A DNA stretch of 64,000 bases from Pseudomonas viridiflava (GCF_900582195.1 NZ_UTHA01000289.1:22608-86607), one strand, 5' to 3'; numbered from the stretch's first letter, positions 34,370 through 43,800 are shown. The notes: generated by a model not told the origin, from the sequence alone. A program made the numbers and translations.

Positions 34370-35296
34370 TCAGCCCGCCATCGCCAACCGGTTACGACCC
34401 TCGCGCTTGGCCACATACAGGGCACTGTCGGCGCGACGCAGCAAGCTGTCGGCCGATTCGCCCGGCAACAACGTCGAACATCCCAGGCTCACCGTCAATT
34501 CAATCAACTGCCCATCGGCATAGTATTCAGCTGCCTGCGTCGCATAACGCAACCGTTCGCCGACCATTGCGGCCGCATCCCGGCTGGTATTGGACAGCAG
34601 CACCAGAAACTCTTCGCCACCGTAACGAAATACCATGTCGACGTTGCGCAGCTGCGCCTTGATGGTCGCGGCGATCGCTTTAAGTACGTCATCGCCGGCG
34701 CTGTGGCCATGACTGTCGTTGACACGTTTGAAGTGGTCGATGTCGAGCATCAGCACCGAGAGCGGCTGCACATGCCGACGCGACATGTCGATCTCGCGCT
34801 GCAAGGTCTGCTCCATGGCGATGCGGTTGCCGGCGCCGGTCAACGGATCACGCAGGGCGCTTTGTGTGGCTGCGCGGTAGAGCAGGGCATTGCGCATCGG
34901 GTACAGCAGCGACGACAACAGCGATTCAAGGTTGCCCTGATCCTGTTCGTTGAAACGCTGATTGCGGCGAAATATCAGTTCACCCATGTGCTCGCCTTCG
35001 TGGCTGAGGCTATAGCTGATCGAGTGGTGGCCGCGTGTACCGAACTCCAGGCGCAGATCGCTGCCCTGGTGCACGTAACTCAGCGCGTCCAGCGGTACAA
35101 GGCGCTGAACTTCGCGGAAAAACAGACCGAGGATGCGTTGCGGTTCAAGGCTGGTTTGCAGTTGCAGGCTCATTTGCTGACGCAATTGCGCCAGGCTGGC
35201 CGGTCGCTCCAGAAGGGGCGGCAGTTGACCAAAGCCCAGGCGTTGCAATTTGGCACTGTCAAAGTCAATTGCATTGGTCTGGGAGGGTGATTTCAT
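34370..35296 (-). CDS. Diguanylate cyclase (GGEEF) with GAF-like N-terminal domain
   Basis: A 308-residue soluble protein. The N-terminal ~130 residues resemble a GAF-like sensor domain; the rest is a GGDEF domain starting LRDPLTGAGNR, with the active motif GGEEF. No I-site RxxD is evident upstream of the motif (LRNVD is near). It should make c-di-GMP. Position near yciK matches PA3177 of P. aeruginosa as I recall it. No cotranscribed partner. Confidence 0.88.
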   Translation of the reverse strand: MKSPSQTNAIDFDSAKLQRLGFGQLPPLLERPASLAQLRQQMSLQLQTSLEPQRILGLFFREVQRLVPLDALSYVHQGSDLRLEFGTRGHHSISYSLSHEGEHMGELIFRRNQRFNEQDQGNLESLLSSLLYPMRNALLYRAATQSALRDPLTGAGNRIAMEQTLQREIDMSRRHVQPLSVLMLDIDHFKRVNDSHGHSAGDDVLKAIAATIKAQLRNVDMVFRYGGEEFLVLLSNTSRDAAAMVGERLRYATQAAEYYADGQLIELTVSLGCSTLLPGESADSLLRRADSALYVAKREGRNRLAMAG

Positions 35297-35657
35297 ATGG
35301 CGTGAACCCTTAGCGGTAAGTCTGTCTTACAGGCTGGGTGAGAGCGGCTATGGGCTGCGCGTCATACTGATCCGTCAGTCCCGTAGGACATTTGGCGTAA
35401 GTCTAGTCTGCCGGATGACGATTAGTAAGCTATCGAAATCGCCTTCGCCCCATTGCCTTCACGTGGCTTGTTTTGAGGAAATTTAGAGCGAAAGTCGTGC
35501 CATTCAGTTCGGTTTTATTTAAACCGTTTGGAATCAATGGCTTGGCTTGTTAGGTAGGGAGTGGGTGCTGGAAAATTGACTGGATTGTGACGCTCTCGAG
35601 CGGCAAATGCATGCCGCGACAGGAATCTGCCGCGGCAACAAATGCGACGTATGGCAG
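35297..35657. other. Intergenic region between the diguanylate cyclase and yciK
   Basis: 361 bases with no convincing gene. The 35297 side is the cyclase's upstream region. Near yciK, TGCCGCG (35612-35618) pairs with CGCGGCA (35631-35637), a hairpin just past the yciK stop that could end that transcript, though no T run follows. Otherwise nothing recognised; an unannotated sRNA cannot be excluded. Confidence 0.5.
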
Positions 35658-36398
35658 TTATTGCGCGTTGAATGCCTGGCCATTGATGCCGGTGCTGTCC
35701 GGACCCATCAGGTACAGGTAGACCGGCATGATCTCCTCCGGTGTCGGATTGTTCAGCGGGTTTTCCCCTGGATAGGCTTGTGCGCGCATGCTGGTGCGGG
35801 TGCCGCCCGGGTTGATGCTGTTGGAGCGAACGGGCGCGACGCCGTCGACTTCGTCGGCCAGGGTTTGCATCAGGCCTTCGGTGGCGAACTTCGACACGCC
35901 ATAAGCGCCCCAGTACGCCCGGCCCTTGCGGCCGACGCTGCTGGAGGTGAACACCACCGACGCATCCTGCGACAGCTTGAGCAGTGGCAGCAGGGTGCTG
36001 GTCAGCATGAACATGGCGTTGACATTGACCTGCATGACGCGCATGAAGTTTTCGCCGGACAACTGCTCGATCGGCGTGCGCGGGCCAATGATCGAAGCGT
36101 TATGCAGCAAGCCGTCGAGGTGGCCGAATTCACTCTCGATCATTGCCGCCAGCTCATCGTACTGATGGGGCAGGGCGGTTTCGAGGTTGAACGGAATGAC
36201 CGCCGGTTGCGGATGGCCCGCCGCCTCGATTTCGTCATAGACCTGCGTCAGATTCGCTTCGGTCTTGCCCAGCAGCAATACGGTGGCGCCATGAGCGGCG
36301 TAGGTTTTCGCCGCAGCCGCACCAATGCCACGACCGGCACCGGTGACCAGAATGACCCGGTCCTTGAGCAATTCGGGACGAGCGGAATAATCAAACAT
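35658..36398 (-). CDS. yciK: YciK family SDR oxidoreductase
   Basis: A 246-residue classical SDR with TGAGRGIG (Rossmann, ~residue 19) and the catalytic YGVSK. It matches YciK in length and ending. GAGG lies upstream of the ATG. It follows mupP on the same strand with a repeat in the 72-base gap and is probably the last gene of the mtaD-ubiG-mupP-yciK block. Enzymatic substrate unknown. Confidence 0.88.
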   Translation of the reverse strand: MFDYSARPELLKDRVILVTGAGRGIGAAAAKTYAAHGATVLLLGKTEANLTQVYDEIEAAGHPQPAVIPFNLETALPHQYDELAAMIESEFGHLDGLLHNASIIGPRTPIEQLSGENFMRVMQVNVNAMFMLTSTLLPLLKLSQDASVVFTSSSVGRKGRAYWGAYGVSKFATEGLMQTLADEVDGVAPVRSNSINPGGTRTSMRAQAYPGENPLNNPTPEEIMPVYLYLMGPDSTGINGQAFNAQ

Positions 36399-36415
36399 AA
36401 AAACCTCAACAAGTC

Positions 36416-36468
36416 AGATCGTTCCCACGCTCTGCGTGGGAATGCAACCAATGACGCTCTGCGTCAGG
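36416..36468. repeat. Non-REP palindromic repeat (cccacgctctgcgtggg type)
   Basis: gttcccacgctctgcgtggga forms a short hairpin and is followed by acgctctgcgtc. This unit recurs in fluorescens-group genomes, as far as I recall. It is unrelated to the REP core and lies inside the mupP-yciK gap. Confidence 0.65.
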
Positions 36469-36470
36469 TC

Positions 36471-37142
36471 TCAGCAACTGCAAAGCGCGCTATCGAGCAC
36501 CTTGCGCAACTCCGACGGATGATCCACCACCACGTCCGCACCCCAATGCCGCGGGTTGTCGTCCGGGTGGATGTAGCCGAAGGTCACCGCAGCCGTTTTA
36601 GTCCCGGCATCGCGACCCGATTCGATATCACGCAAATCATCGCCGACAAACAAAACCGTCGCCGGATCCAGATCAAGCATCTTGCACGCAAGGATCAACG
36701 GCTCCGGATCCGGTTTGCTGTTCTTCACATGATCCGGGCAGATCAGCAGTGCCGAACGCTCGGCCAGCCCCAATTGCTGCATGATCGGCTCGGCAAAGCG
36801 CAGCGGCTTGTTGGTGACCACGCCCCAGATCAGATTGGCCTTCTCGATGTCGGCGAGCAGTTCGCCCATGCCATCGAACAGCTTGCTGTGTACCGCGCAG
36901 CCGACCAGATAGCGCTCGAGGAATTCCAAGCGAAGCTCCTCGAAGCCAGGCGACTCCGGGTCCATCGAGAACGTCACTGCGACCATGGCTTTGGCGCCGC
37001 CTGAGATCTCGTCGCGGATGTGCTTGTCGTTGATCGGCGGCAAGCCGCGATCCGCGCGCATCGCCTGGCAGATGGCGATGAAGTCCGGCGCCGTGTCGAG
37101 CAGGGTGCCGTCCATGTCGAAGAGAACTGCTCTGATGGCCAT
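36471..37142 (-). CDS. mupP: N-acetylmuramic acid 6-phosphate phosphatase MupP
   Basis: A 223-residue HAD-superfamily hydrolase. Motif I is DMDGTLLDT (residues 9-17) and the late motif GDDLRDIESG holds the metal-binding aspartates. In Pseudomonas the gene next to ubiG is MupP, which dephosphorylates MurNAc-6-P in the cell-wall recycling bypass that makes UDP-MurNAc. The name rests on this conserved position as well as the HAD motifs. It starts four bases after ubiG. Confidence 0.88.
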   Translation of the reverse strand: MAIRAVLFDMDGTLLDTAPDFIAICQAMRADRGLPPINDKHIRDEISGGAKAMVAVTFSMDPESPGFEELRLEFLERYLVGCAVHSKLFDGMGELLADIEKANLIWGVVTNKPLRFAEPIMQQLGLAERSALLICPDHVKNSKPDPEPLILACKMLDLDPATVLFVGDDLRDIESGRDAGTKTAAVTFGYIHPDDNPRHWGADVVVDHPSELRKVLDSALCSC

Positions 37143-37146
37143 CGGC

Positions 37147-37845
37147 TTATTCCTCGCGCAGGGTCTGGATCATGTAGTTGACGTCAACGTCGTTGGCCAG
37201 TTTGTAGTGTTTGGTCAGCGGGTTGTAGGTCAGGCCGATGATGTCCTTGACGGTCAGGCCGGCCATGCGGCTCCACGCGCCAAGCTCCGACGGGCGGATG
37301 AATTTCTTGAAGTCGTGGGTGCCGCGCGGCAGCAGCTTCATGATGTATTCAGCGCCGATGATGGCGAACAGATACGCCTTCGGGTTGCGGTTGATGGTCG
37401 AGAAGAACACTTGGCCGCCCGGTTTGACCATGCGGAAGCAGGCGCGGATTACCGACGATGGGTCAGGCACGTGTTCGAGCATCTCAAGGCAGGTCACTAC
37501 GTCGAACTGCTCAGGCATTTCTTCAGCGAGGTCTTCGGCAGTGATCTGGCGGTATTCGACGTTGACGCCGGATTCCAGTTGATGCAGTTGCGCGACCGCC
37601 AGCGGTGCTTCGCCCATGTCGATGCCCATCACCGTTGCGCCACGCTGGGCCATGGCTTCGCTGAGAATGCCGCCGCCGCAACCGACGTCGAGGACCTTCT
37701 TGCCGGCCAGATTGACCCGTTCGTCAATCCAGTTGACCCGCAGCGGGTTGATGTCGTGCAGTGGTTTGAATTCGCTTTCGCGGTCCCACCAGCGATGGGC
37801 CAGGGCTTCGAATTTGGCGATTTCGGCGTGGTCGACGTTGCTCAT
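37147..37845 (-). CDS. ubiG: Ubiquinone biosynthesis O-methyltransferase
   Basis: A 232-residue class I methyltransferase with the SAM motif VLDVGCGGGILSE (~residue 52) and the usual UbiG beginning (HAEIAKFEALAHRWWD). UbiG performs both O-methylations of ubiquinone biosynthesis at the inner membrane. It is tightly spaced with mupP. Confidence 0.95.
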   Translation of the reverse strand: MSNVDHAEIAKFEALAHRWWDRESEFKPLHDINPLRVNWIDERVNLAGKKVLDVGCGGGILSEAMAQRGATVMGIDMGEAPLAVAQLHQLESGVNVEYRQITAEDLAEEMPEQFDVVTCLEMLEHVPDPSSVIRACFRMVKPGGQVFFSTINRNPKAYLFAIIGAEYIMKLLPRGTHDFKKFIRPSELGAWSRMAGLTVKDIIGLTYNPLTKHYKLANDVDVNYMIQTLREE

Positions 37846-37902
37846 GTTAAATCCTCTGAAACTTGAAAAAAGGCTGTAGCCGCGGCGTTTGCGCCGGGGT
37901 GT

Positions 37903-39237
37903 TTACGATTCGGTGTGGCCGCTGATGCGTTGGCCCCAGGCTCGGGCAATAGCGCCAAGCTGTTCTTCGTCCAGGCGCGTCAGGCGGCGGTCGTCGAGCA
38001 GTTGCTTGCCGGCGACCCACAGGTGTTTCACGCAATCGCGGCCGGTGGCGTATATAAGCTGCGAAACCGGGTCGTAGACCGGTTGCTGGGCCAAGCCGGA
38101 CAGGTCAAAGGCGACGATGTCCGCGGCTTTGCCGATTTCCAGCGAGCCGACTTGCGCCTCGATCCCCAGCGCCCGCGCGCCATTCAGGGTGGCCATGCGC
38201 AGCGCCCGATGGGCGTCGAGCGCCGTGGCGGAACCGGCGACGGCTTTCGCCAGCAGGGCAGCGGTACGGGTTTCGCCGAGCAGGTCGAGGTCATTGTTGC
38301 TCGCCGCGCCATCGGTGCCGACCGCGACATTCACCCCAGCCTGCCACAAACGCTCGACCGGGCAGAAGCCGCTGGCCAGTTTGAGATTGGATTCCGGGCA
38401 GTGGATCACGCTGGTGTTGCTTTCTACCAGCAACGCCAGGTCTTCATCGCTGATCTGGGTCATGTGCACGGCCTGGAAGCGCGGGCCGAGCAGGCCCAGA
38501 CGGCCGAGGCGCGCGAGCGGGCGTTCGCCGCGCTGCTCCAATGATTGCTGAACTTCGAAAGCGGTTTCGTGCACATGCATATGGATCGAGGCGTCCAGCT
38601 CCTCGGCAATCACACGGATTTTCTCGAGGTTTTCGTCGCCGACGGTGTACGGTGCATGTGGGCCGAAAGTGATCTTGATCCGTTCGTGATGCTTCAGATC
38701 GCCGAACAGCTCGACGCCCTGACGAATGGCTTCATCGGCACTGCTGGCGCCCGGAATCGGGAAATCAAGGATCGGAATGGCGATTTGCGCGCGAATGCCG
38801 CTGTTGTGCACGCGTTCGCTGGCGACTTTCGGAAAGAAATACATGTCCGAGAAACAGGTGATGCCACCTTTGATCTGCTCGGCGATGGCCAGATCAGTGC
38901 CATCACGGACGAAGTCTTCATCGACCCATTTGGCCTCGGCGGGCCAGATGTGGTTTTCCAGCCAGGTCATCAGCGGCAGATCGTCGGCCAGGCCACGGAA
39001 CAGCGTCATCGCCGCGTGACCGTGAGCGTTGACCAGGCCAGGAGCCAGCAACACATCCGGCAACTCGCGGATTTCAGCGGCGTTACACTTCAATGCTTCG
39101 GCGCGCGGGCCGATAAACACGATGCGACCGTCGCGGATGCCCAGGCCATGCTCCTTGAGCACAACGCCTGCAGGTTCGACGGGTACCAGCCAGGTCGGCA
39201 GCAATAATAAGTCGAGCGCAATGGCAGGTTTCGGCAT
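37903..39237 (-). CDS. mtaD: Amidohydrolase, probable methylthioadenosine deaminase
   Basis: A 444-residue TRZ/ATZ-type amidohydrolase with the metal motif NAHGH (His pair), HMHVHE, and the late AVGTDGAASNNDLDL. The start at 39237 gives the family start MPKPAIALDLLLLP; in-frame sequence beyond it overlaps mtnA on the other strand and is discarded. PA3170, the P. aeruginosa gene in this place, is reported to deaminate 5'-methylthioadenosine to methylthioinosine, feeding MtnA; the function here is inferred from that. SAH/deoxyadenosine deamination is possible. It is divergent from mtnA. Confidence 0.85.
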   Translation of the reverse strand: MPKPAIALDLLLLPTWLVPVEPAGVVLKEHGLGIRDGRIVFIGPRAEALKCNAAEIRELPDVLLAPGLVNAHGHAAMTLFRGLADDLPLMTWLENHIWPAEAKWVDEDFVRDGTDLAIAEQIKGGITCFSDMYFFPKVASERVHNSGIRAQIAIPILDFPIPGASSADEAIRQGVELFGDLKHHERIKITFGPHAPYTVGDENLEKIRVIAEELDASIHMHVHETAFEVQQSLEQRGERPLARLGRLGLLGPRFQAVHMTQISDEDLALLVESNTSVIHCPESNLKLASGFCPVERLWQAGVNVAVGTDGAASNNDLDLLGETRTAALLAKAVAGSATALDAHRALRMATLNGARALGIEAQVGSLEIGKAADIVAFDLSGLAQQPVYDPVSQLIYATGRDCVKHLWVAGKQLLDDRRLTRLDEEQLGAIARAWGQRISGHTES

Positions 39238-39345
39238 CGAGGGTCGGTTCCAGTGCTTTTGTAAAGGATGGCGAAGTATACCCGAGCGTCTTCGCGGGGG
39301 GATCGCTATAATCGGCGGCTTTTGTTCATGAGTGCGGAGTGTGGG

Positions 39346-40422
39346 ATGCGCGATCGACTGTTGGCTGCGGAAAAAGTGAAGGCCATCGATTGGCGTGACG
39401 GCGCGCTGCACCTGCTGGATCAGCGCATTTTGCCGTTCGAGGAAACCTGGATTGCCTACACCAGCGCCGCCGGTGTGGCTGAAGCGATTCGCTCGATGGT
39501 GGTGCGTGGTGCACCGGCCATTGGCATCAGTGCCGCTTATGGCATCGTCCTCGCGGCCCGTGCGCGGATCGCCGAAGGTGGCGAGTGGTACGCGGCGCTG
39601 GAAGAGGATTTTGCCTTGCTGGCCGATTCCCGTCCGACGGCGGTCAATCTGTTCTGGGCGCTCGGCCGCATGCACGATCGCCTCGATCGTCTGAAAGACA
39701 ACGCCGATCCGCTGGCAGCGCTGGAAGCCGAAGCCATCGCCATTCATGAAAGCGATCGCGAAGCCAATCTGACCATGGCGCAGTTGGGCGTTGATCTGAT
39801 CCGCAAACATCAGGGTAATGCCCAGGCGATTCTGACCCACTGCAACACTGGCGCGCTGGCCACCGGTGGTTTCGGTACGGCGTTGGGGGTGATTCGTGCA
39901 GCTTATCTGGAAGGCATGGTCGAGCGCGTTTATGCCGACGAAACCCGCCCATGGTTGCAAGGCTCGCGCCTGACCGCGTGGGAACTGGCCAACGAAGGCA
40001 TTCCGGTGACGCTGAACGCCGACTCCGCCGCCGCGCACATCATGAAAACCAAAGGCGTGACCTGGGTGATCGTCGGCGCTGACCGCATCACGGCCAACGG
40101 TGACGTGGCCAACAAGATCGGCACCTATCAACTGGCGGTAAATGCCATGCACCACGGTGTGCGTTTCATGGTGGTGGCGCCGAGTTCGACCATCGACATG
40201 AACCTGGCCAGCGGTGACGATATCCCGATCGAAGAGCGTGACGGCGCCGAGCTGCTGGAAGTTGGCGGTAAACGTGTCGGCGCGGACGTTGAAGCGTTCA
40301 ACCCGGTGTTTGACGTAACGCCGGCGGATCTGATCGATGCGATCGTGACCGAGAAAGGCATCGTCGAGCGTCCGGATACCGCGAAAATGGCCCAGTTGAT
40401 GTGCCGCAAACGCCTGCATTGA
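39346..40422 (+). CDS. mtnA: S-methyl-5-thioribose-1-phosphate isomerase
   Basis: A 358-residue MtnA of the aIF2B-like fold. Conserved segments are RGAPAIGISAAYG, the catalytic-Cys region THCNTGALATGG, and GADRITANGDVANKIGTY with the catalytic Asp. ATG 39346 is chosen: GGAG lies six bases upstream and the length equals the usual one; an in-frame ATG at 39328 is less likely. It converts methylthioribose-1-P to methylthioribulose-1-P in methionine salvage. Divergent from the MTA deaminase gene. Confidence 0.93.
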   Translation: MRDRLLAAEKVKAIDWRDGALHLLDQRILPFEETWIAYTSAAGVAEAIRSMVVRGAPAIGISAAYGIVLAARARIAEGGEWYAALEEDFALLADSRPTAVNLFWALGRMHDRLDRLKDNADPLAALEAEAIAIHESDREANLTMAQLGVDLIRKHQGNAQAILTHCNTGALATGGFGTALGVIRAAYLEGMVERVYADETRPWLQGSRLTAWELANEGIPVTLNADSAAAHIMKTKGVTWVIVGADRITANGDVANKIGTYQLAVNAMHHGVRFMVVAPSSTIDMNLASGDDIPIEERDGAELLEVGGKRVGADVEAFNPVFDVTPADLIDAIVTEKGIVERPDTAKMAQLMCRKRLH

Positions 40423-40845
40423 TTGACTTGATGTCCGCGTCATCCTCTTTGCGAGCAGGCTCGCTCCCACAGATTTTGTGATCACCACAGAACAATGTGG
40501 GAGCGAGCTTGCTCGCGAAGGGGCCCAAAAAGTCAATAAACATCGCTAATCCAAGCCGCAAATCTGCATTCAAAGAAGCTCTGAGCCTCTCTCGTCCCCG
40601 TTAAGCCTGTCACCGGTCAACTAACTATGCTCCATGCGCATCAGGGGGATAGGTGCGTGGCGGCTCTTGTGATAACATCCGGCGTTTTCCGAGGCAGCTC
40701 CACGGAGCTGTCTTCACTGCGCAAATCCGCGATCCAATGTTGATTTGTCGTAAGTCGGCGCATGGCACTCGGCCTGCCCCGACGAGCTTCGTTGGTCCCA
40801 TATGGATATGACGAAGTTTCACCAGAAAAAGGAATCAGGCTTCTC
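40423..40845. other. mtnA-gyrA intergenic region with REP pair and gyrA leader
   Basis: 423 bases: a REP pair (40448-40520), then a leader with a short palindrome CAGCTCC-ac-GGAGCTG at about 40695-40710, and AAAAAGGA (about 40827-40833) as the gyrA ribosome binding site. An upstream in-frame start at 40762 has no such site. No RNA gene recognised. Confidence 0.6.
40448..40520. repeat. REP pair
   Basis: Inverted REP cores at 40448-40472 and 40495-40520 between mtnA and gyrA. Confidence 0.93.
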
Positions 40846-43620
40846 ATGGGCGAACTGGCCAAAGAAATCCTCCCGGTCAATATCGAAGACGAGCTGAAAC
40901 AGTCCTACCTCGACTACGCGATGAGCGTGATCGTCGGCCGTGCACTGCCGGATGCGCGCGATGGCCTCAAGCCCGTGCACCGTCGCGTACTGTTCGCGAT
41001 GAGCGAGCTGGGCAACGACTTCAACAAGCCGTACAAGAAATCTGCCCGTGTTGTCGGCGACGTGATCGGTAAGTATCACCCGCACGGTGATACCGCGGTG
41101 TACGACACCATCGTTCGTATGGCTCAGCCTTTCTCCCTGCGCTACCTGCTGGTAGACGGTCAGGGCAACTTCGGTTCGGTCGACGGCGACAACGCTGCGG
41201 CCATGCGATACACCGAAGTGCGCATGACCAAGCTGGCGCACGAGCTGCTGGCTGACCTGCACAAGGAAACCGTGGACTGGGTGCCGAACTACGACGGCAC
41301 CGAAATGATCCCGGCGGTCATGCCGACCCGTATCCCCAACCTGCTGGTCAACGGCTCCAGCGGTATCGCCGTGGGCATGGCGACCAACATTCCGCCGCAC
41401 AACCTCGGTGAAGTCATCGACGGTTGCCTGGCGCTCATCGACAACCCAGAGCTGACCGTCGATGAACTGATGCAATACATCCCCGGTCCGGACTTCCCGA
41501 CCGCCGCGATCATCAATGGTCGCGCCGGCATCATCGAAGCCTACCGCACCGGTCGCGGGCGCATTTACATGCGCGCCCGCTCGATCATCGAAGACATCGA
41601 CAAGGTCGGTGGCCGTCAGCAGATCGTCATCACCGAACTGCCGTACCAGCTGAACAAGGCGCGTCTGATCGAGAAGATCGCCGAACTGGTCAAAGAGAAG
41701 AAGCTCGAAGGCATCACCGAACTGCGCGACGAGTCCGACAAGGACGGTATGCGCGTCGTGATCGAGCTGCGTCGCGGCGAAGTGCCTGAGGTGATCCTCA
41801 ACAACCTCTACGCCCAGACCCAGCTGCAATCGGTATTCGGCATCAACATTGTTGCGCTGATCGACGGCCGTCCACGCATCCTGAACCTCAAGGATCTGCT
41901 GGAAGCCTTCGTTCGTCACCGTCGCGAAGTGGTCACCCGTCGTACCGTGTTCGAACTGCGCAAGGCGCGTGAGCGTGGTCACATTCTCGAAGGCCAGGCC
42001 GTTGCCCTGTCGAACATCGACCCGGTCATCGCGCTGATCAAGGCTTCGCCGACGCCGTCGGAAGCCAAAGAAGCGCTGGTCAGCACACCGTGGGAATCCT
42101 CGGCAGTGGTGGCGATGGTGGAACGTGCCGGCGCCGATTCGTGCCGTCCGGAAAACCTCGATCCGCAATACGGTCTGCGCGAAGGCAAGTACTTCCTGTC
42201 GCCAGAACAGGCGCAAGCCATTCTGGAACTGCGTCTGCACCGTCTGACCGGTCTGGAACACGAAAAACTGCTGGCCGAGTATCAAGAGATTCTCAACCAG
42301 ATCGGCGAGCTGATCCGCATCCTCAACAGCGCTGTGCGCCTGATGGAAGTGATCCGCGAAGAGCTGGAAGTGATCCGCGCCGAATACGGCGACCAGCGCC
42401 GCACCGAAATTCTCGATGCCCGTCTCGACCTGACCCTGGGTGACATGATCCCGGAAGAAGAGCGCGTCGTGACCATCTCCCACGGTGGCTACGCCAAGAC
42501 CCAGCCACTGGCCGCGTACCAGGCTCAGCGTCGTGGCGGTAAAGGCAAGTCGGCGACCGGCGTCAAGGATGAGGACTACATCGCTCACCTGCTGGTTGCC
42601 AATAGCCACACCACGCTGCTGCTGTTCTCCAGCAAGGGCAAGGTGTACTGGCTCAAGACCTACGAGATTCCGGAAGCGTCCCGCGCTGCCCGTGGTCGTC
42701 CGCTGGTCAATCTTCTGCCATTGAGCGAAGGTGAATACATCACCACCATGCTGCCGGTCGATCTCGAAGCCATGAAGCGTCAGGCTGATGAAGAAGAAGC
42801 CGAAGGCGCCGAGGCTGATGTAGAAGAAATCGAAAACAGCAACGAGACCGACGAAGAGCGCCGCGCCCGTATCAAGGCTGCCGACCGCAAGAAAGCGCCG
42901 TTCATCTTCATGTCGACCGCCAACGGTACCGTGAAGAAGACCCCGCTGGTGGCCTTCAGCCGTCAGCGCAGCGTGGGTCTGATCGCGCTGGAACTGGACG
43001 AAGGCGACATCCTGATCTCCGCTGCCATCACCGATGGCGAGCAGGAAATCATGCTGTTCTCCGACGGCGGCAAAGTGACGCGCTTCAAGGAATCCGAAGT
43101 TCGTGCCATGGGCCGTACCGCCCGCGGTGTGCGTGGCATGCGTCTGCCGGAAGGGCAGAAGCTGATCTCCATGCTGATTCCGGAAGAAGGCAGCGAGATC
43201 CTCACTGCCTCCGAGCGCGGCTACGGCAAGCGTACGGCGATCACCGAGTTCCCTGAATACAAGCGTGGCGGTCAGGGCGTTATCGCCATGGTCAGCAACG
43301 AGCGTAACGGCCGTCTGGTCGGCGCGGTTCAGGTGCAGGACGGTGAAGAGATCATGCTGATCTCTGATCAGGGCACACTGGTGCGTACCCGTGTCGACGA
43401 AGTGTCGAGCCTGGGTCGTAACACTCAAGGTGTGACGCTGATCAAGCTGGCCAAGGATGAAACCCTGGTCGGACTGGAGCGGGTTCAGGAGCCTTCGGAA
43501 GTCGAAGGTGAAGAGCTTGAAGGTGAAGAGGGCGAGGAATTCGAAGGCACTGTCGTAAACGACGATGCCGGTGAAGATCAGCAACTCGACGCCGCAGCAG
43601 ACGAAGAGCCGCAAGAATAA
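40846..43620 (+). CDS. gyrA: DNA gyrase subunit A
   Basis: A 924-residue type II topoisomerase A subunit. The start MGELAKEILPVNIEDEL is canonical. The catalytic Tyr is in the MRYTEVRM segment. The quinolone-resistance region reads GKYHPHGDTAVYDTI, with Thr at position 83 and Asp at 87, the wild-type P. aeruginosa-like residues. The C-terminal domain carries an acidic insert (~residues 650-675) and ends in an acidic Glu/Asp-rich tail, both usual in Pseudomonas GyrA. A hairpin with a T-rich tail follows. Confidence 0.98.
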   Translation: MGELAKEILPVNIEDELKQSYLDYAMSVIVGRALPDARDGLKPVHRRVLFAMSELGNDFNKPYKKSARVVGDVIGKYHPHGDTAVYDTIVRMAQPFSLRYLLVDGQGNFGSVDGDNAAAMRYTEVRMTKLAHELLADLHKETVDWVPNYDGTEMIPAVMPTRIPNLLVNGSSGIAVGMATNIPPHNLGEVIDGCLALIDNPELTVDELMQYIPGPDFPTAAIINGRAGIIEAYRTGRGRIYMRARSIIEDIDKVGGRQQIVITELPYQLNKARLIEKIAELVKEKKLEGITELRDESDKDGMRVVIELRRGEVPEVILNNLYAQTQLQSVFGINIVALIDGRPRILNLKDLLEAFVRHRREVVTRRTVFELRKARERGHILEGQAVALSNIDPVIALIKASPTPSEAKEALVSTPWESSAVVAMVERAGADSCRPENLDPQYGLREGKYFLSPEQAQAILELRLHRLTGLEHEKLLAEYQEILNQIGELIRILNSAVRLMEVIREELEVIRAEYGDQRRTEILDARLDLTLGDMIPEEERVVTISHGGYAKTQPLAAYQAQRRGGKGKSATGVKDEDYIAHLLVANSHTTLLLFSSKGKVYWLKTYEIPEASRAARGRPLVNLLPLSEGEYITTMLPVDLEAMKRQADEEEAEGAEADVEEIENSNETDEERRARIKAADRKKAPFIFMSTANGTVKKTPLVAFSRQRSVGLIALELDEGDILISAAITDGEQEIMLFSDGGKVTRFKESEVRAMGRTARGVRGMRLPEGQKLISMLIPEEGSEILTASERGYGKRTAITEFPEYKRGGQGVIAMVSNERNGRLVGAVQVQDGEEIMLISDQGTLVRTRVDEVSSLGRNTQGVTLIKLAKDETLVGLERVQEPSEVEGEELEGEEGEEFEGTVVNDDAGEDQQLDAAADEEPQE

Positions 43621-43631
43621 GCGGACAAACG

Positions 43632-43664
43632 AGGGGGCGGATGAGAATTCGCCCCCTTGTTATT
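43632..43664 (+). terminator. Probable gyrA terminator
   Basis: AGGGGGCG (43632-43639) pairs with CGCCCCCT (43650-43657) across a ten-base loop and is followed by tgttattt. The T tract is imperfect. Confidence 0.7.
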
Positions 43665-43698
43665 TGTCCGGTATGAAATTCGGCGCCCATGGAGATCC

Positions 43699-43800
43699 TT
43701 GTGGGAGCGAGCTTGCTCGCGAAAGCGGAGTATCAGGCGACATTGTTGCTGAATGTCAGTCCGCCTTCGCGAGCAAGCTCGCTCCCACACACGATTGGCG
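43699..43800. repeat. REP pair, reversed arm order
   Basis: REP cores at 43699-43725 (gtggg side first) and 43775-43800 (cgcgagcaag side second), separated by ~50 bases, between gyrA and serC. Confidence 0.93.

Noticed and set aside
39238..40536. N-terminal extension of the amidohydrolase by 433 codons
   Set aside because: The extension is antisense to mtnA and crosses a REP pair; ATG 39237 gives the usual family start and length.
41070..41120. Possible quinolone-resistance change in gyrA (Thr at position 83)
   Set aside because: Thr83 is the wild-type residue in Pseudomonas and Asp87 is unchanged.
40819..43614. A 931-codon open frame on the minus strand opposite gyrA
   Set aside because: gyrA is certain. 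The antisense frame is a by-product of strong third-position GC bias and has no recognisable domain or ribosome binding site.
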